Shown here piece after piece: positions 47,001 to 58,385 of a stretch of DNA of 64,000 bases. The notes under the pieces are model-generated. The model made no database searches. It had not been told where the DNA came from and saw only the letters and a program-made list of their open reading frames with translations. Position 1 is the stretch's first letter, and every line of letters begins with the position of its first letter. Where the stretch lies: assembly GCA_032358255.1 (NCBI GenBank), contig JAULBX010025242.1, positions 1-64,000 on the forward strand, in the 5' to 3' direction. This stretch comes from Heterotrichella gracilis. Taxonomy: Eukaryota > Sar > Xanthophyceae > Tribonematales > Xanthonemataceae. A program made the position numbers and the translations under genes.

Positions 47001-50000
47001 GGAGTTGTTTGAGGTGCGTTTGGTGGGAAGCCACGATGCCAGCCACAGTTGTGCATTCAGGAGTTTAGGGCAATGAGAGACCCAAACGAAACCTTATCTA
47101 GGGTATGCCATGACGCTTACCCTAACCTCTAGGGTACAAACAAAACCCTTAGCCTCACCTAGAGTATGCGCATGCAGAACCCTCTTGAGCGCCCCCACGC
47201 AGCAGGCCAGCAACCCCCCCTTCCTCCGCCCCCCACCACCCGCAGCCGCAGACCCCGCCAGGGCAGCAGGGGGGACTGAAATACCCCCCCTGGGCCCCCC
47301 ACCCCCACCGCCTCCACCACCACCACCAGCCACATCCACCGCCAGCGCCTTGGCCTTGCATTGGGGGTTGGTGGAGAGGATGTGTGAGAGGATGCGGGCC
47401 GCTCTGGACGCGGGTGGGAGGGGGGGGGAGACCAGGGCGCGCACCAGCTGCTCCCCAAATGAGGCGGTGTTACCTGAAAAGGGAGTGAAATTTCGGGTTA
47501 GGGTTTCTGACTAGGGGTTTTGGTGGACATCAGGTTTTCCAAAACCTTTTTCCAGCGAGAGGGTGGGGGGAGTACCTGGCTCGTCGTTCCCTGTAGGTGT
47601 GAGCGTGGCAGCAAGCAAGCTCTGGCCATCGGGGTAGCCCTGGCAATATGCTGCCAGGACCCCATCCGCCGCCCCCCGCTCCCCCGCCCCCGCACCCCCC
47701 AGGGCTGTGCGCAGTAGGGCGTGCAGGGCGGGGCATGCGCGCGCACCACTGTGGACGGTGGCTGATCCAAGCTGCGGCGGAAAGGAGTGTGGGGGTGTAT
47801 CAGGTTTGTGAGTATCGATATGGTGGAGCACGTCTGGGAAGTGTGTGTGTGCTCGGGGGTGGAATGTCCCCCCAAAACGGTAGCTCCATTTCTGGGATTT
47901 GTGGGGCGTAGCAAGATGCGGGCTTTGTGGCATTGCGCATGCATGGGCCACCACACCATCCTTATTTCTTGCCTGGTCTTTGACAGGGGTCAAGCTCGAC
48001 ACCATCAGGAATATTTTTTTAGGGTTGTAAGGTTTTAGGCTCCGGGTTTAGGGTTTTCACACCTGGTCCTTGACAGGGGGTGAGTCCGACACCAGTAGCG
48101 AGAGGCAGGTCAGGGTCTGCAGGGGTGGAAGGGCGGCATATCAGACGTTGAAATTGCAGAGAACTGCGGACAACAACAAGAAAACAAACAGAAACCATTC
48201 CCAGCGTGCAGAGTGCGGACAACAGCAGGAATTCAATTCAGCTACAGGTACTTCATTCAAGCATAATGATCCTTCAACAATGATAGGATTAGTTTTAACT
48301 GGTGAAGTATTTGTCGCACGTTTCCTAATGGACACCAATGATTCACAACAACGTCTCCAAGATGCTGCAGTAGGATATGCCGATGCAGGTATGCAGGCAT
48401 TAGGGTAACCCTAGGGCTGTCTTGCACGCATGCATGAGGGTGTTGGTGAGGGATTCCTCCCATGTTCCCACCTGTGTGCGCACCCTCTCATCCCCCACCC
48501 CACCCCACTCCAGCGCCAGCCCCAGCAGCACCCCTACCAGCCCTGAACCCCCCACCACCTCCCGGTTGGCAGACAGGCACTGCTCGGCTGATGTGGCGGC
48601 CTGTGAAGGGGGGCAAGGGGGGTGAATTATAAGGCCTTGGTGGGCTAGGGTAATGCTACCAAGGTGAGCATTATACCAATGGTTTCAAACCTCATTACCC
48701 TAGCTGTAACCCTAGCATGCGCATCTTTGCAAACCCTACAGATGAACCAAACCCTAGCCCCAACCCTTACCTGCGAGGTGGCAGCCACCGCAGCCGCAGC
48801 AGCCCCCATCGGTCGAGGCACTACCAGGGTGAGCATGATACGGATGGTTTCAAGGGCCGACAGGATGTTGTTGGCCTTCTGGGGGGGGAGGGTGGGGGCT
48901 GTGGGGGGATGGTGAGGCTGGGTGGGGGCTGGAGGGGGGAGGTGGAGCAGGGGGGGTATGTGTTGGAAGTAGCCCATTTCCCTGGAGAGGAAATGAAGGG
49001 GGGTGTTAGGGTTTGAGAGTGGGCTGGGTAGGGTTTGTGGTGTGGAGGCGGAGGTATGGGGCAAAAGCCTTACACAGGCCATATCCATGTAGTTATTTAC
49101 CAGCTAAATGATGCTAGTGTATAGCTAGGTGATATCAGGATACGGTTGGAGTTTCACATCACCCCAGAATCACCCATCTACACATCACCTGATTACCCAC
49201 AAACCTAGGGTAATGTCAGGTATGACTAAAGCTAACACCCATTCACCCACATGGACATCAATTGGATAATTTGCTTAGCTACATTCCTCGCCATGAGGCT
49301 TGCGTGTAATAAGGGTAATGCTAGGGTTTTCACAGCACACCCACCCACCCACCCACCTGAACATCAGCTGATTGGCCACACTCCCCTCCAACAAATTATT
49401 GACCACCTCCAAGCAGTCTTGCACTATTATGCCCCCCTCAGCGCCTCCCTCCTCCCCCACCGCATTCAGGAGGACCTCAAATGCGCCCTCAAATGAGCAG
49501 ATCTGCTGCACATCTGGGTTCCCCCGGGTCAAAAACCCCAGCAGCAGCAGGGCCTCGTTTCGAATGACCTCGCGCTCTCTCAAGGCTGCCAGCAAGCGGG
49601 GAACAGCACTGGGGGTGGAGAGGAGGATCTGCATAGGGTTTTGACCAGGTTTCAGTCAGGGATGGAAAGGGATGTGAAGGTTTCTTTGTAGGGTTTTCCG
49701 CAGGGGTTGCCAAGGGTATAAAAGCCCAGAAGGAGTCCAAATTTGCACAAATTTGTGGTTTGTGTGGGGTTTTCGTACCAATATTTAAATGCAATGGCTG
49801 AGCACTGTAATGGAGCAAAATTCCACATGAGCTTTGTACCCATCGTCAGAATTAGGTTTCAGGGTTCATAATTCAGGGTTAAAGGTTAGGGTTCAGGATT
49901 TACACCACCCACCTCTTCCAGCCTGCACCCACAGCTCGCGTGCAGCGCCACCAGGGCCTGCAAGGTGTAGTATTTCACATAAAAGTCATCGATCCCCACG

Positions 50001-51040
50001 GGTTCCTCCTCTAGGGTTGACAGCAGCAGCTGGATGTTACCCTTGCCGCGGGAAAACGCCTCCCCGTTTATTTTTGCGACTTCCACCCCTGGGTGCTGCA
50101 GGCGGCAGGAAGAGGGGGGTGAACGGGGGTGTGCTGCGGCGGTGGTGTGGGTGGTGGTGGAGTGCCCCTCCCATCAAGATGAACACATGTATGTGTGCAC
50201 ACACATAATCCCCCCTATCCCCACCAACCACCCACCCCCCTCCTCCGTGCCCCCATGTGGCATGGCCATCGCCATCACCAGGCACTCCGATATCCCCCCT
50301 CACAAGCTCAACATCCTCCCCTTGCCTCCTCACCCACCCCCCACTATGCAAATCCCCTCCCTCCTTCACAAACATGCACTACAGCACTACACGCGCATGC
50401 GCATAATGCCCCACCACCCCCCAGGCCCACCCACCTCCTCCTCCCCCCCGTGGTGTGGCATAGCCAGCGCCAGCACAAGGCACTCGAGTCCCGCCCTCAC
50501 CAGCTCCACATCCCCCCGGTCCTCACGCACCACAGAGGCAACCACAGGGAAGCCCATGGTACCAAAGGCGTAGGCGGCCTGCACCACCGAAATTGAATTG
50601 GTATTTTAAGGATTGAAGAGCGCAATCCATGATGCAAGATGCGTGTGACATGCTACCTGTGGCTACGATGTTTTATTCAGGTGCACCTTCGCCCTTCGGT
50701 CAGTACCCTGCCCGTTTACTGTCAACCAACCAAACCCCAACTCACCCGATACCCTTCATGTAGTTGTTGTCCATCAGAGTCCCAAACCCTACCTTGTGGT
50801 TGTCGCCCATCATGTCCCGCAGCTGAGCCATCGCCTGCCTTCGGTCGATACCCTACCTTGTGGTTTGTCAACAACCCAAACCCTACTTCGTGGTTTTCGC
50901 CCACCCAAACCCTACCTTGTGGTTGTCCCCCATCATGTCCCGCAGCTGGGCCATTGCCTCCCTCCTGTCGTGGGGCGCCACCCCATCGGAAACACGCAGC
51001 AGCAGCCCCTCCACCTCACTGTCCTCGTCACCACCTGAGA
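44005..51040 (-). CDS. USO1: USO1/p115/MAG4 vesicle-tethering factor (5' exon unresolved)
   Basis: USO1/p115 tethers ER-to-Golgi vesicles at the Golgi: an armadillo head followed by coiled coil and an acidic tail. From the 5' side: VEGLLLRVSDGVAPHDRREA (about 50940-51038), AFGTMGFPVVASVVREDRGD and VELVRAGLECLVLAL, then IQLLLSTLEEEPVG and VKYYTLQALVAL, then VIRNEALLLLGFLTRGN and SFEGAFEVLLNAVGEEGG with IVQDCLEVVNNLLEGSVANQ. Further exons give NILSALETIRIMLTL, ARILSHILSTNPQCKAKAL and LPLLVDAACDRV. The coiled coil shows SGAYENLEQHCALLEQQMGG and MNDLLECLGQEEQKVQ. The last exon, 44005-44140, gives RLRERLEELGEDVDALLAPF, then a Gly/Glu tail ending EQSYI-stop at 44005. The head and tail motifs match plant MAG4 closely. 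The initiating exon was not found. Confidence 0.94.
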
Positions 51041-54005
51041 ATAACCAGGAAAGGCGGGTCAGGTGATGGGTTTAGGGTTTATGAGGTGGGGTGGCCAGCA
51101 GACCCTCCCCTTCACTGTCCACATCACCACCAGGGCAAAAATGGCGGGGGGACAAAGGTTGGTCATGGTATTGTTCTAGGGTGTATGGTTAAGGGTTGTG
51201 ATGGAAATGTTTAGGGTTTAGGGTTAATTGGGCAGTTGCCAACCAGGGTGGTCACGGGGCTGATTAGGGTTTTGTTGAGGGTATAACGGGGCTGTGAGTT
51301 CTGAGGCCTGCGCTGCTTAGTGCGTGTGTTTGGCACAGTGTCAGCAAAGGAGATAGAGCTTGCTGAGCGTGCTAACCACAGCTTTCAGCAGCGGGAGTGC
51401 GTGGTACAGCGGCGGTGACCTCGTGTGCAAAGAGCATGGGGATGCGCAGTGTTTGCACCACCTGGGTGAGTGAGTCAACAGCAGCGACGGGAGAGAGGGT
51501 TCTGGTTGAATGTGCATATCATATACAACATCCTGTGGTATGTGCATGACAGTGACGGTGAGAAACAAAGCTGGTTGCAACCACTGAAGAGTTTGCACCA
51601 TGGGTGTGCAATGGTGGGCAGCAAAACAAGTTCACAGGTTGCGAAAGGCGTGAGAAAACAGCTATATTTCGGGTTTAGGGTCGGCAGGTTCCTTGAAGGA
51701 AGACTGGATCACCGCAATGCTTGTACAAGGTTGCGTGACGTATATGCATGCATTATGCAACTACGTCAACAGTCAACACGTATCGAATATGCCAGGTGCG
51801 ACCGCTCTGTTGACGTAATTTATTGCTCGCACAATCACGCTTGTTTAAAAACTCGATAGGCGTCCCAGCACGCGCTCGCATACCTTATATGCGCACATGA
51901 ATGCTCACATCATAACATATGCATGCATTGTTGGTGCGACGCACCTTGACCGGAATTCAGCACCATTCCCGCCATACCCTTCGCCACCGCCCCCAGCATA
52001 TTCATGGTTCACTACTGCCGACAGCTCTCTATCGCGGGAGACGCGGGTTCGATCCCCCCACTGGCAGTCTGGATCGGACTCACAGTGGGCCAACTGGCGA
52101 GCCCTTAGCCGCGCACATAGCTATTGTAGAAAGTAAGGGTATGCATGCAACCTCGTCCAGTACAATTGTTAACCTCCAGTCGGTTGTGCGTATCTGGACC
52201 GAATCTTGCAAGCGAGTATGCCGGAGTGTAAGTGTATGTTACACGATGCCAGCGGTGTATGTCACACGAAGTGGTTTACTAAGAGTTATGTTCCAGTAAT
52301 CTACATCCCTCCACAACAAGCTGACTCCTGGCAACGAGTTTCATCCTTTTGAGGCTGAATATGACAATTGTATGCAATTATATGCGTGTGCACTCTCACA
52401 GTGACCTGCCAGTCATATGAGAAGACAACCCCCCTGCCTGGGTGGTGGAAGCTGCTCTCTATATAGGTGTTCAGTGGAGGGTGTCCCAGTGCCAGTGGTT
52501 CAGCAACAACTTTTGTGTGACACAGTGCCGCCCGCATCAACCTGTAGGCATCTGCCCAAAATTGGGAGTATATTGCCTACTCATAGTCAAAGGTATGCGC
52601 TTTCCACAGCCCAGCTCCGTCCAACACCTGCAACCTAATAATACTTTGGGCAAGTTGAGTGGCAAACAGTACTGAGCCTGCGCCAAGCCATAGTAGTGTC
52701 CAGAACTTCTGGCAGAAGCGCGCCACGCCTGGTAACCTGTGCTAGAATAGATGCCATGCGTAACGTCCCGTGGTCCTCGATTTGAGAGGAATGAGTTTGA
52801 AATGACCATTTTCACTCCAGCGCTGAAACGTCCTTCCTGGCGTTGTTTCTTTCAAGCTGAGTTGACTTAACAAATTACACACATGATGTATATCTGGTTA
52901 TACATAATCACCGTCCTTGGACTTCCCCAAAATGCAGCAGCTGCACGGCCTTCAGCTTGGTTCAACTTACTCGGAACAGACAAACAGGAGTGCACCAAAA
53001 AGGAGCACTACCCCAGGGCCCTTTCATAGTCATATAAAGCGGCGTGAAAGCCAAACCTAGAAATCAACTCAATTACACCAAACCTAGAAAATCAACTGAG
53101 CCTTGATTCGCAAGCCATACCCAGCAAAAAGATAATCGCACCAAAGAGCGGTGCATGGTGGGGGGCTGTTGTGGTACCATGAAAAAAAAAGGCTTCGAAC
53201 GTTCAACTGTGAACCAGACCCTAATGCAGGGTCCCGGAAACACCCTCACACACTCAATCAAGAATTGTTTGCTGTTGCACGCCTACGGGGGAAATGGGGG
53301 GGGGGGAGAGGTGCCACATGGCTAAATAAAAAAACATGGTACAAAAACGCTTCCAATCTGATCACCGAAACGCTGCACAGCTGACTTGACTGTTGTCCTG
53401 AGGAAAGAGGGGGAAGGAAGGAACACCCACTGGTCTCGACTCTCCTTTGAAATGGAGTCGAGGTCTAGCGCGGGGGTGAAAAGGATGGAGATGATTCAGA
53501 CTTGGATTGCTGATGCTGATGCTGATGCTTATTCGGAGGCAGACGCTGGTGTTCCAGCCTGTGGGCTTGAAAAACAGGATGGAACAGGATGAATGCAATG
53601 CATCCTTGCAGGTTGGACATCCACCAGTGCACATTGCGGTGCACTGGATAGCTGCTGCGCCTGCCAAAATGGGAAAAAAAACATCCTAAACCCTACCCCA
53701 GGGGTCCCACAATACTGATATGGAGCTGCCAACTTGATTGCATTGCCCAGCCCCAGGTTGGGCCCTGCCAAAACCCTTCTTCAGGGTTTTTGGGGGGGAA
53801 CCCTACCGTGCCTAGATGCTGAAAACAAAAGGCTCCAGTGGGGGGTGGCCTGCAGCCTCTCACCCCACCTCCTTCCCACACATGGCCCTCCCCAAACCCT
53901 ACGGTAGGGTTTCCGTGACGGTGTGGTTGTAGGGTTCTACCTTGGGCTTTGGCCACGTGTGGAACTCCTGGTGCACAAACTCAAAACCCTCCCCGCTCTA
54001 AAACC
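51041..54005. other. Spacer between USO1 and the methyltransferase
   Basis: About 3 kb that presumably holds the USO1 first exon and promoter. The only structured item is a tRNA-like segment at 52010-52070. A (GATGCT)n-like run sits at 53508-53530. At 53898-53985 lies a copy of the methyltransferase C-terminal exon, past its stop. Confidence 0.4.
52010..52070 (+). repeat. tRNA-like fragment with intact B-box
   Basis: GCGGGTTCGATCCCCCC contains a canonical T-loop TTCGATC, and ACTGCCG pairs with TGGCAGT as an acceptor-like stem. The whole is only ~56 bases and lacks an anticodon arm, so it is not a tRNA gene. It may be a SINE head or a tRNA relic. Confidence 0.4.
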
Positions 54006-56822
54006 CTAGGTTAGGGTTTCCGTGACGGTGTGGTTGTAGGTTTCTGCCTCTGGCTTTGGCCACGTGTGGAATTCCTGGTGCACGAACCATAGGTGCAGGG
54101 AGGTGCGCGCGTGGAAGAAGAACCCGTGGTGGGTCATGAAGCGCTTGATCTCCTTCTCAGGGGCGCTGGCGCGGTCCTGTGAAGGGGTGGGATGCGGGTT
54201 AAATATTAAATTATGATCATTACTATTATCTATCAATATTTATTATTAATGGGCCAGAGCGTGATCTCCTTCTTGGAGGCGCTGGGGCGGTCCTGTGAAG
54301 GGGAAGTGGGTGCCATTGAAATATGTTATAGTTATTGCTATAATAACATTATTTTATACAATAATTGGTCCGGTCCTGCAAGGGTGGGTGTGTGTCAAGG
54401 GGGGGAGGGGGTGTGCGAAAGAAAGGGGACGCACAACAGCCGGGGTATTAAACACAGGTGGTAGGAGACAGAGGTATTTCAGTGACCTGATCAGGTCGAC
54501 GATGAGAGTCAAGATTTCAGTGACAAGCTTCACGAGGCGCAGGATCACCACCCACCACCACCACCCACCACCCACCTGTAGCCGCACCGCCACCACATCA
54601 AACTGCACCCCGCTCAAATCCGCGCTCTGAAGCACATCCAGCTCCTGACCCGGGAAGTCCACATGCCACAGATTCACATGGCGCAGCCCCAGGCGCAACA
54701 ATATTAGTGAAATGGGGATGCAGGGGCAGGCTCCCGGGGTTGCCGAAAGGAAAGTCCCGGGATCGGTTGTGGTTGCTGCTAGGGTCTTGGCGGCGGCGCG
54801 GCGGGAGGAGGAAACCCAGGGCTCGATCGTGGTGGCCGCTAGGGTTTTGGACGCCAGCCGGGGCTTGGAAGGTTTTTTGGCGGTGGCGCGGGCCAGGGTT
54901 GCGTCCACCAGGGTGAGCGCACCACTCGATTCTGAAAAGAGGACGTCGTGCTCCTGCAGGGGGGCGGGGTTTAGGGGTTTGAGCAGGGGTAAATTGAGGG
55001 TTTTTGGGGAGATGGGCTTGCATTGCCTAGGGTTTGTGTAGGGCTTGTGTAGGGTTTGGTGAGGTGCAATGGGCGTGCACTCAGAGGCATCCTACATGTA
55101 TGGTCCACCCGAGCAGACATCCTACCGAGGGGTGGGCCCGGGAACCCTACCAAGGGTTGCGAGCCAACCCTACAAAGCGTATTTCCCTCCCAACCGACCT
55201 CAGAATCCCCATCGAGGGTATAGGATCCACCACACCCTCACCTGCTTGCACACCGCCGCATGTATGCACACGTCCCCCCGCCGGTTCTGCATCAGCCCCA
55301 AAAACCTATCGTGGTTAGGCTCGATTAGGACCCCTTGCCACCCCAGCCACATGTGGTAGAACAGTGTGGCGCTCCCCTTGCCCCCCTCCCTGGCCCGGGT
55401 CTCCAAGTATTTGCCCTTGCGCTTGCGCCAGAAAAAGTGCTCATACGCGTATTGGTCCTGAATGCCGGGAGAGGGTTTACAGGTAGGCCTTGTTTAGGGT
55501 TTGCTTAGGTTTTAGGGTTTTTCGTGAGCGCAGCACTGCCCTCTGCAGGTTTGAATGTCACGTTTGGCAATTGATTTGCAGCTGCCCGCACTATGTATAG
55601 AGGCAAAAGCTTGAGTTTTCCGTGCGTGCTGGTAAGGTTCAAGGGTTCTCTTAGGGTTTAGGGTTTTTTCAGCGCGCACCACTCCCCCAGCGGCCGTGAA
55701 CGTCAGGTTGGGCCGCCAATGCTGCGGCATGCTCTCCAACACTTCATGATCATGTCGCGCCTCCCCTTTCAACGCCACCGCCCACCCGGGCAGCTGCAGC
55801 AACACCGACCCATTGCCCCCCCCCCCCACCCCCCCACCACCCACCGACCCCTCAAAGGGGACGGGGGCGCCGGTCTCCCATGGCGCGGGGCCCCGCCGCC
55901 GCACAGGCGGGGTCGCACCCTGGGGATCCCAAGAACCACCGCCGGGCGGGCGGGCGCGCGGCCGCGGCGTGGAGCCCCCGAATTCGTACCCCGAGCCGTT
56001 GGTTTCAGAGTGCTGCGCCAACCGCCGTGCGGGTGAGGTGTGTGTGGCGCGGTGGAGGGCGAGGGTGGCCAGCTGCCCGCATGCGCCCACCGCTAGCAGC
56101 AGCAGCAGCACCTGCGGGGTTTAGGGTTAAGGGTGGGTGGGTGGTGGGTCGGTGCTGTGTTTGAGAAATTGTGCCTGTATGGTTGAATGAGCATTTGTGC
56201 CTGCATTGTTGAACGTCTCGTGTCTTTTGTAGTGTGTTTCGTGTTGTGTGAGAAATAAGAATTGGCAGGGGTGGGTGGCCACCTGCCCACATGCGCCTGC
56301 CGCTAGCAGCAGCAGCAGCGTCTATGAGGGGGAAGGGGGTTCGTGTATGTGTGCCAATTAAGGTGCGAGCCAGTCACCCCTTAACTCCGCCTTTGCGCGT
56401 CCCATTCCTTTCTTTCGTTTTCTTTCGAAGGTGGATGTGTGCACGATGGGGTGGCGAGGGAGGATGGCCACCAGCCCGCATGCCCCTGGCGCCAGCACTT
56501 GCAACATCACTCGTGGGTTGGGTGGTGTGAATTTGGTGGGTGCCAGGGTACAAGTGTGGTGTATTGTTGCGTTTTACCGATACTGATTCTGGCTCATAAT
56601 CCCTTCAGAATACTCCCCTGGTAAAGCAGCTACAAGGGTTGGAAGTGGTGGGCAAGTGCATGGCTGTGCAGCCCTCTACAGAGATGATACATGCATAGGG
56701 CTTGAGGAGGGAAAGAAACTATATACTAGGGCAGATGTATGTCAAATGGTTAGGGTTTAGCTAGAGTTTTGGGTGGCGCGGCGTACCTGGCGCCAGCGCT
56801 GGCGTGACGTTCGGGATGGCAT
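54006..56822 (-). CDS. FkbM-like methyltransferase, type II membrane protein
   Basis: FkbM-type enzymes are SAM-dependent O-methyltransferases; algal type II forms are probably Golgi enzymes acting on glycans. Exon 1 (56787-56822, 12 codons, MPSRTSRQRWRQ) splices in phase 0 to 56111, giving a signal anchor VLLLLLAVGACGQLATLAL behind a basic cytosolic tip. After a Pro/Gly/Arg-rich stem come AYEHFFWRKRKGKYLETRAR and EGGKGSATLFYHMWLGWQGV, with LIEPNHDRFLGLMQNRRGD and HAAVC (the FkbM SAM-binding block). Later exons give LLRLGLRHVNLWHVDFPGQE and LDVLQSADLSGVQFDVVAV (the family's D-x-E-G-x-E-x-x-V-L region). The C-terminus is RFMTHHGFFFHARTSLHLWF to TVTETLT-stop at 54006. The acidic motif reads DFPGQE, not the common DVEGAE. 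Exon-edge copies lie at 53898-53985, 54255-54300, 56270-56322 and 56450-56510. Confidence 0.85.
56265..56515 (-). repeat. Two extra copies of the membrane-anchor exon start
   Basis: 56270-56322 and 56450-56510 resemble 56065-56112, the start of methyltransferase exon 2 that encodes the signal anchor. Both lie between exon 1 and exon 2. The first keeps the CTGCTGCTGCTGCTAGCGG stretch, so an alternative anchor exon is conceivable. Confidence 0.7.
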
Positions 56823-58385
56823 GGGTGGCGGGTGTTGAGGTGGGTGCGGGTGTGGACGGGTGTGTGGATGGGGGTGGGGATGGGAAGGGGGGGCACTGCC
56901 AACATAGCCTTGTGTGGGGAGGATTCACCACCGCTGCTGCTTGCGCCTGCGTGCATAGGGCCACACGCCACGTTTCATCACACCCCAAGTGCTTGAAACA
57001 TGCTATACGGTTCCAAGTAGGAAGTGTTTGTGTTTGCAGTTGCCAGTGGCCTGGCAGATGCTCAAGCCTCCAACCTTTAACGATGGGGTAGAGAGCCAAG
57101 GGACGACGCGGGCGGTACCAACAAGTGGGGCTGGGCAAAACAGGAGTGGTTTCTTTGTTCTTCGACAATCAGAGTGTGTTGCACACGGGTATGGGCCTTT
57201 GCACACGGGTATGCACAAGGGTTGTGGGCCTGTGCTGCAGTGTAGTGGGCACTACACTGTTCTAGTTGACTGGATGTGGAGGTTGTGCAGCGGCTAGTGG
57301 CAGGTACCAAAGGTACAAGACGATGGCAGTTGTATAAAGGGTTGCCTCCACACGTTCAAACGCCCAGGGACGGGTCTATCGGGGGGATAGGTCGTGCCCA
57401 AGAATCGGGGCCTAGCACCACCACCCACCACTCCCAAACGTTACAAGAAGGGATAGGCTTCCCAGGAGGTTTGTATGTGCTTTCGGGCGCACAGTAGCAA
57501 AGGGAACGGTCACAGTGTGTCGGGAGGCGGCGGGGGATGGGTGGGGAGCAATGTGTTGGCGCTCTTCTGACCAACTGTACCGCCCCCATGCTTTGTGTGT
57601 ACGACTAGGGGTGGTGGTTTTATCCAATACAGGTATGTGTATGCTTGACGGGTTGGGCCATACCTCGCTCAGGCATACTGGCGCCGCGAAGGTGGCTGCA
57701 TCGAACCCCTGGACCAGTCACCTGTCTGCATGCAATTGGGCGCTAAGGCGTTGGGCAGTCTCGGCACCGCAGGGCCTGGGTTCGATCCTGGCCACAAAAG
57801 CAGTATCGGCAAATTGAGAGGATGGGTGGCGTTACGAGCACGGCAGGTACAAGGTATGTGCTGAACGTGTTTAGTCGCAACTAGTGTGCGACTGCTTGCA
57901 AACTGCGTTCAAAAACAGCCTTTTGTGCCCAGCCTGGTCAGATTTTGCCCAAGTCGATTTTTCCACATATGGTTTCCTCCCCATTTCAGAGTTATTATAT
58001 CCCTCACTGCACATGCATGCACAAGGAACGCACGTCGAGGTTTTGAAAGCTGGAAACAACCAAAAAACGACGTGTGCTAAGCGGCCAAAGTGTCCTGTGG
58101 AGGTAGTCTTTTGGCCGTGTGCTGCGAAGTACCACTTAGGCACCTCGATGACACCTTCTCGACTGCATGCAAAACGCAACCCTGACGCCTCTTGAACGAC
58201 AACCCGTGTATTGAGCGAACAAACTTTCCTGCTGAAATAACCTCTGCAAATCATTTCTCCATTCACTTTACCACCCTTTCCACTCGCTTGCTCAACTGTG
58301 CGCAAGAGTCCAAGTTGGACTCGACACCTTGCCATGAAGACTCTGACCAGGCCTCCCACCCAGCAACAACCAGGCGCATAACGCT
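56823..58385. other. Divergent spacer between the methyltransferase and the EDM2-like gene
   Basis: It contains the upstream regions of two genes read away from each other and one tRNA-like segment (57735-57795). A minus-strand open stretch at 57871-58359 has no recognised motif and covers what should be the EDM2-like promoter, so I do not call it. Confidence 0.45.
57735..57795 (+). repeat. tRNA-like segment with B-box
   Basis: GGCGCTAAGGCGTTGGGC (A-box-like) and, some 30 bases on, TGGGTTCGATCCTGG (B-box). No cloverleaf closes. It is similar in kind to 52010-52070 and probably a tRNA-derived short repeat. Confidence 0.4.

Noticed and set aside
52010-52070. Functional tRNA gene
   Set aside because: The B-box is perfect and an acceptor-like stem forms, but the segment is ~56 bases with no anticodon arm.
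57871-58359. 162-residue minus-strand open frame
   Set aside because: It has no recognisable motif, no codon pattern like the neighbours, and it overlaps the expected promoter of the EDM2-like gene.
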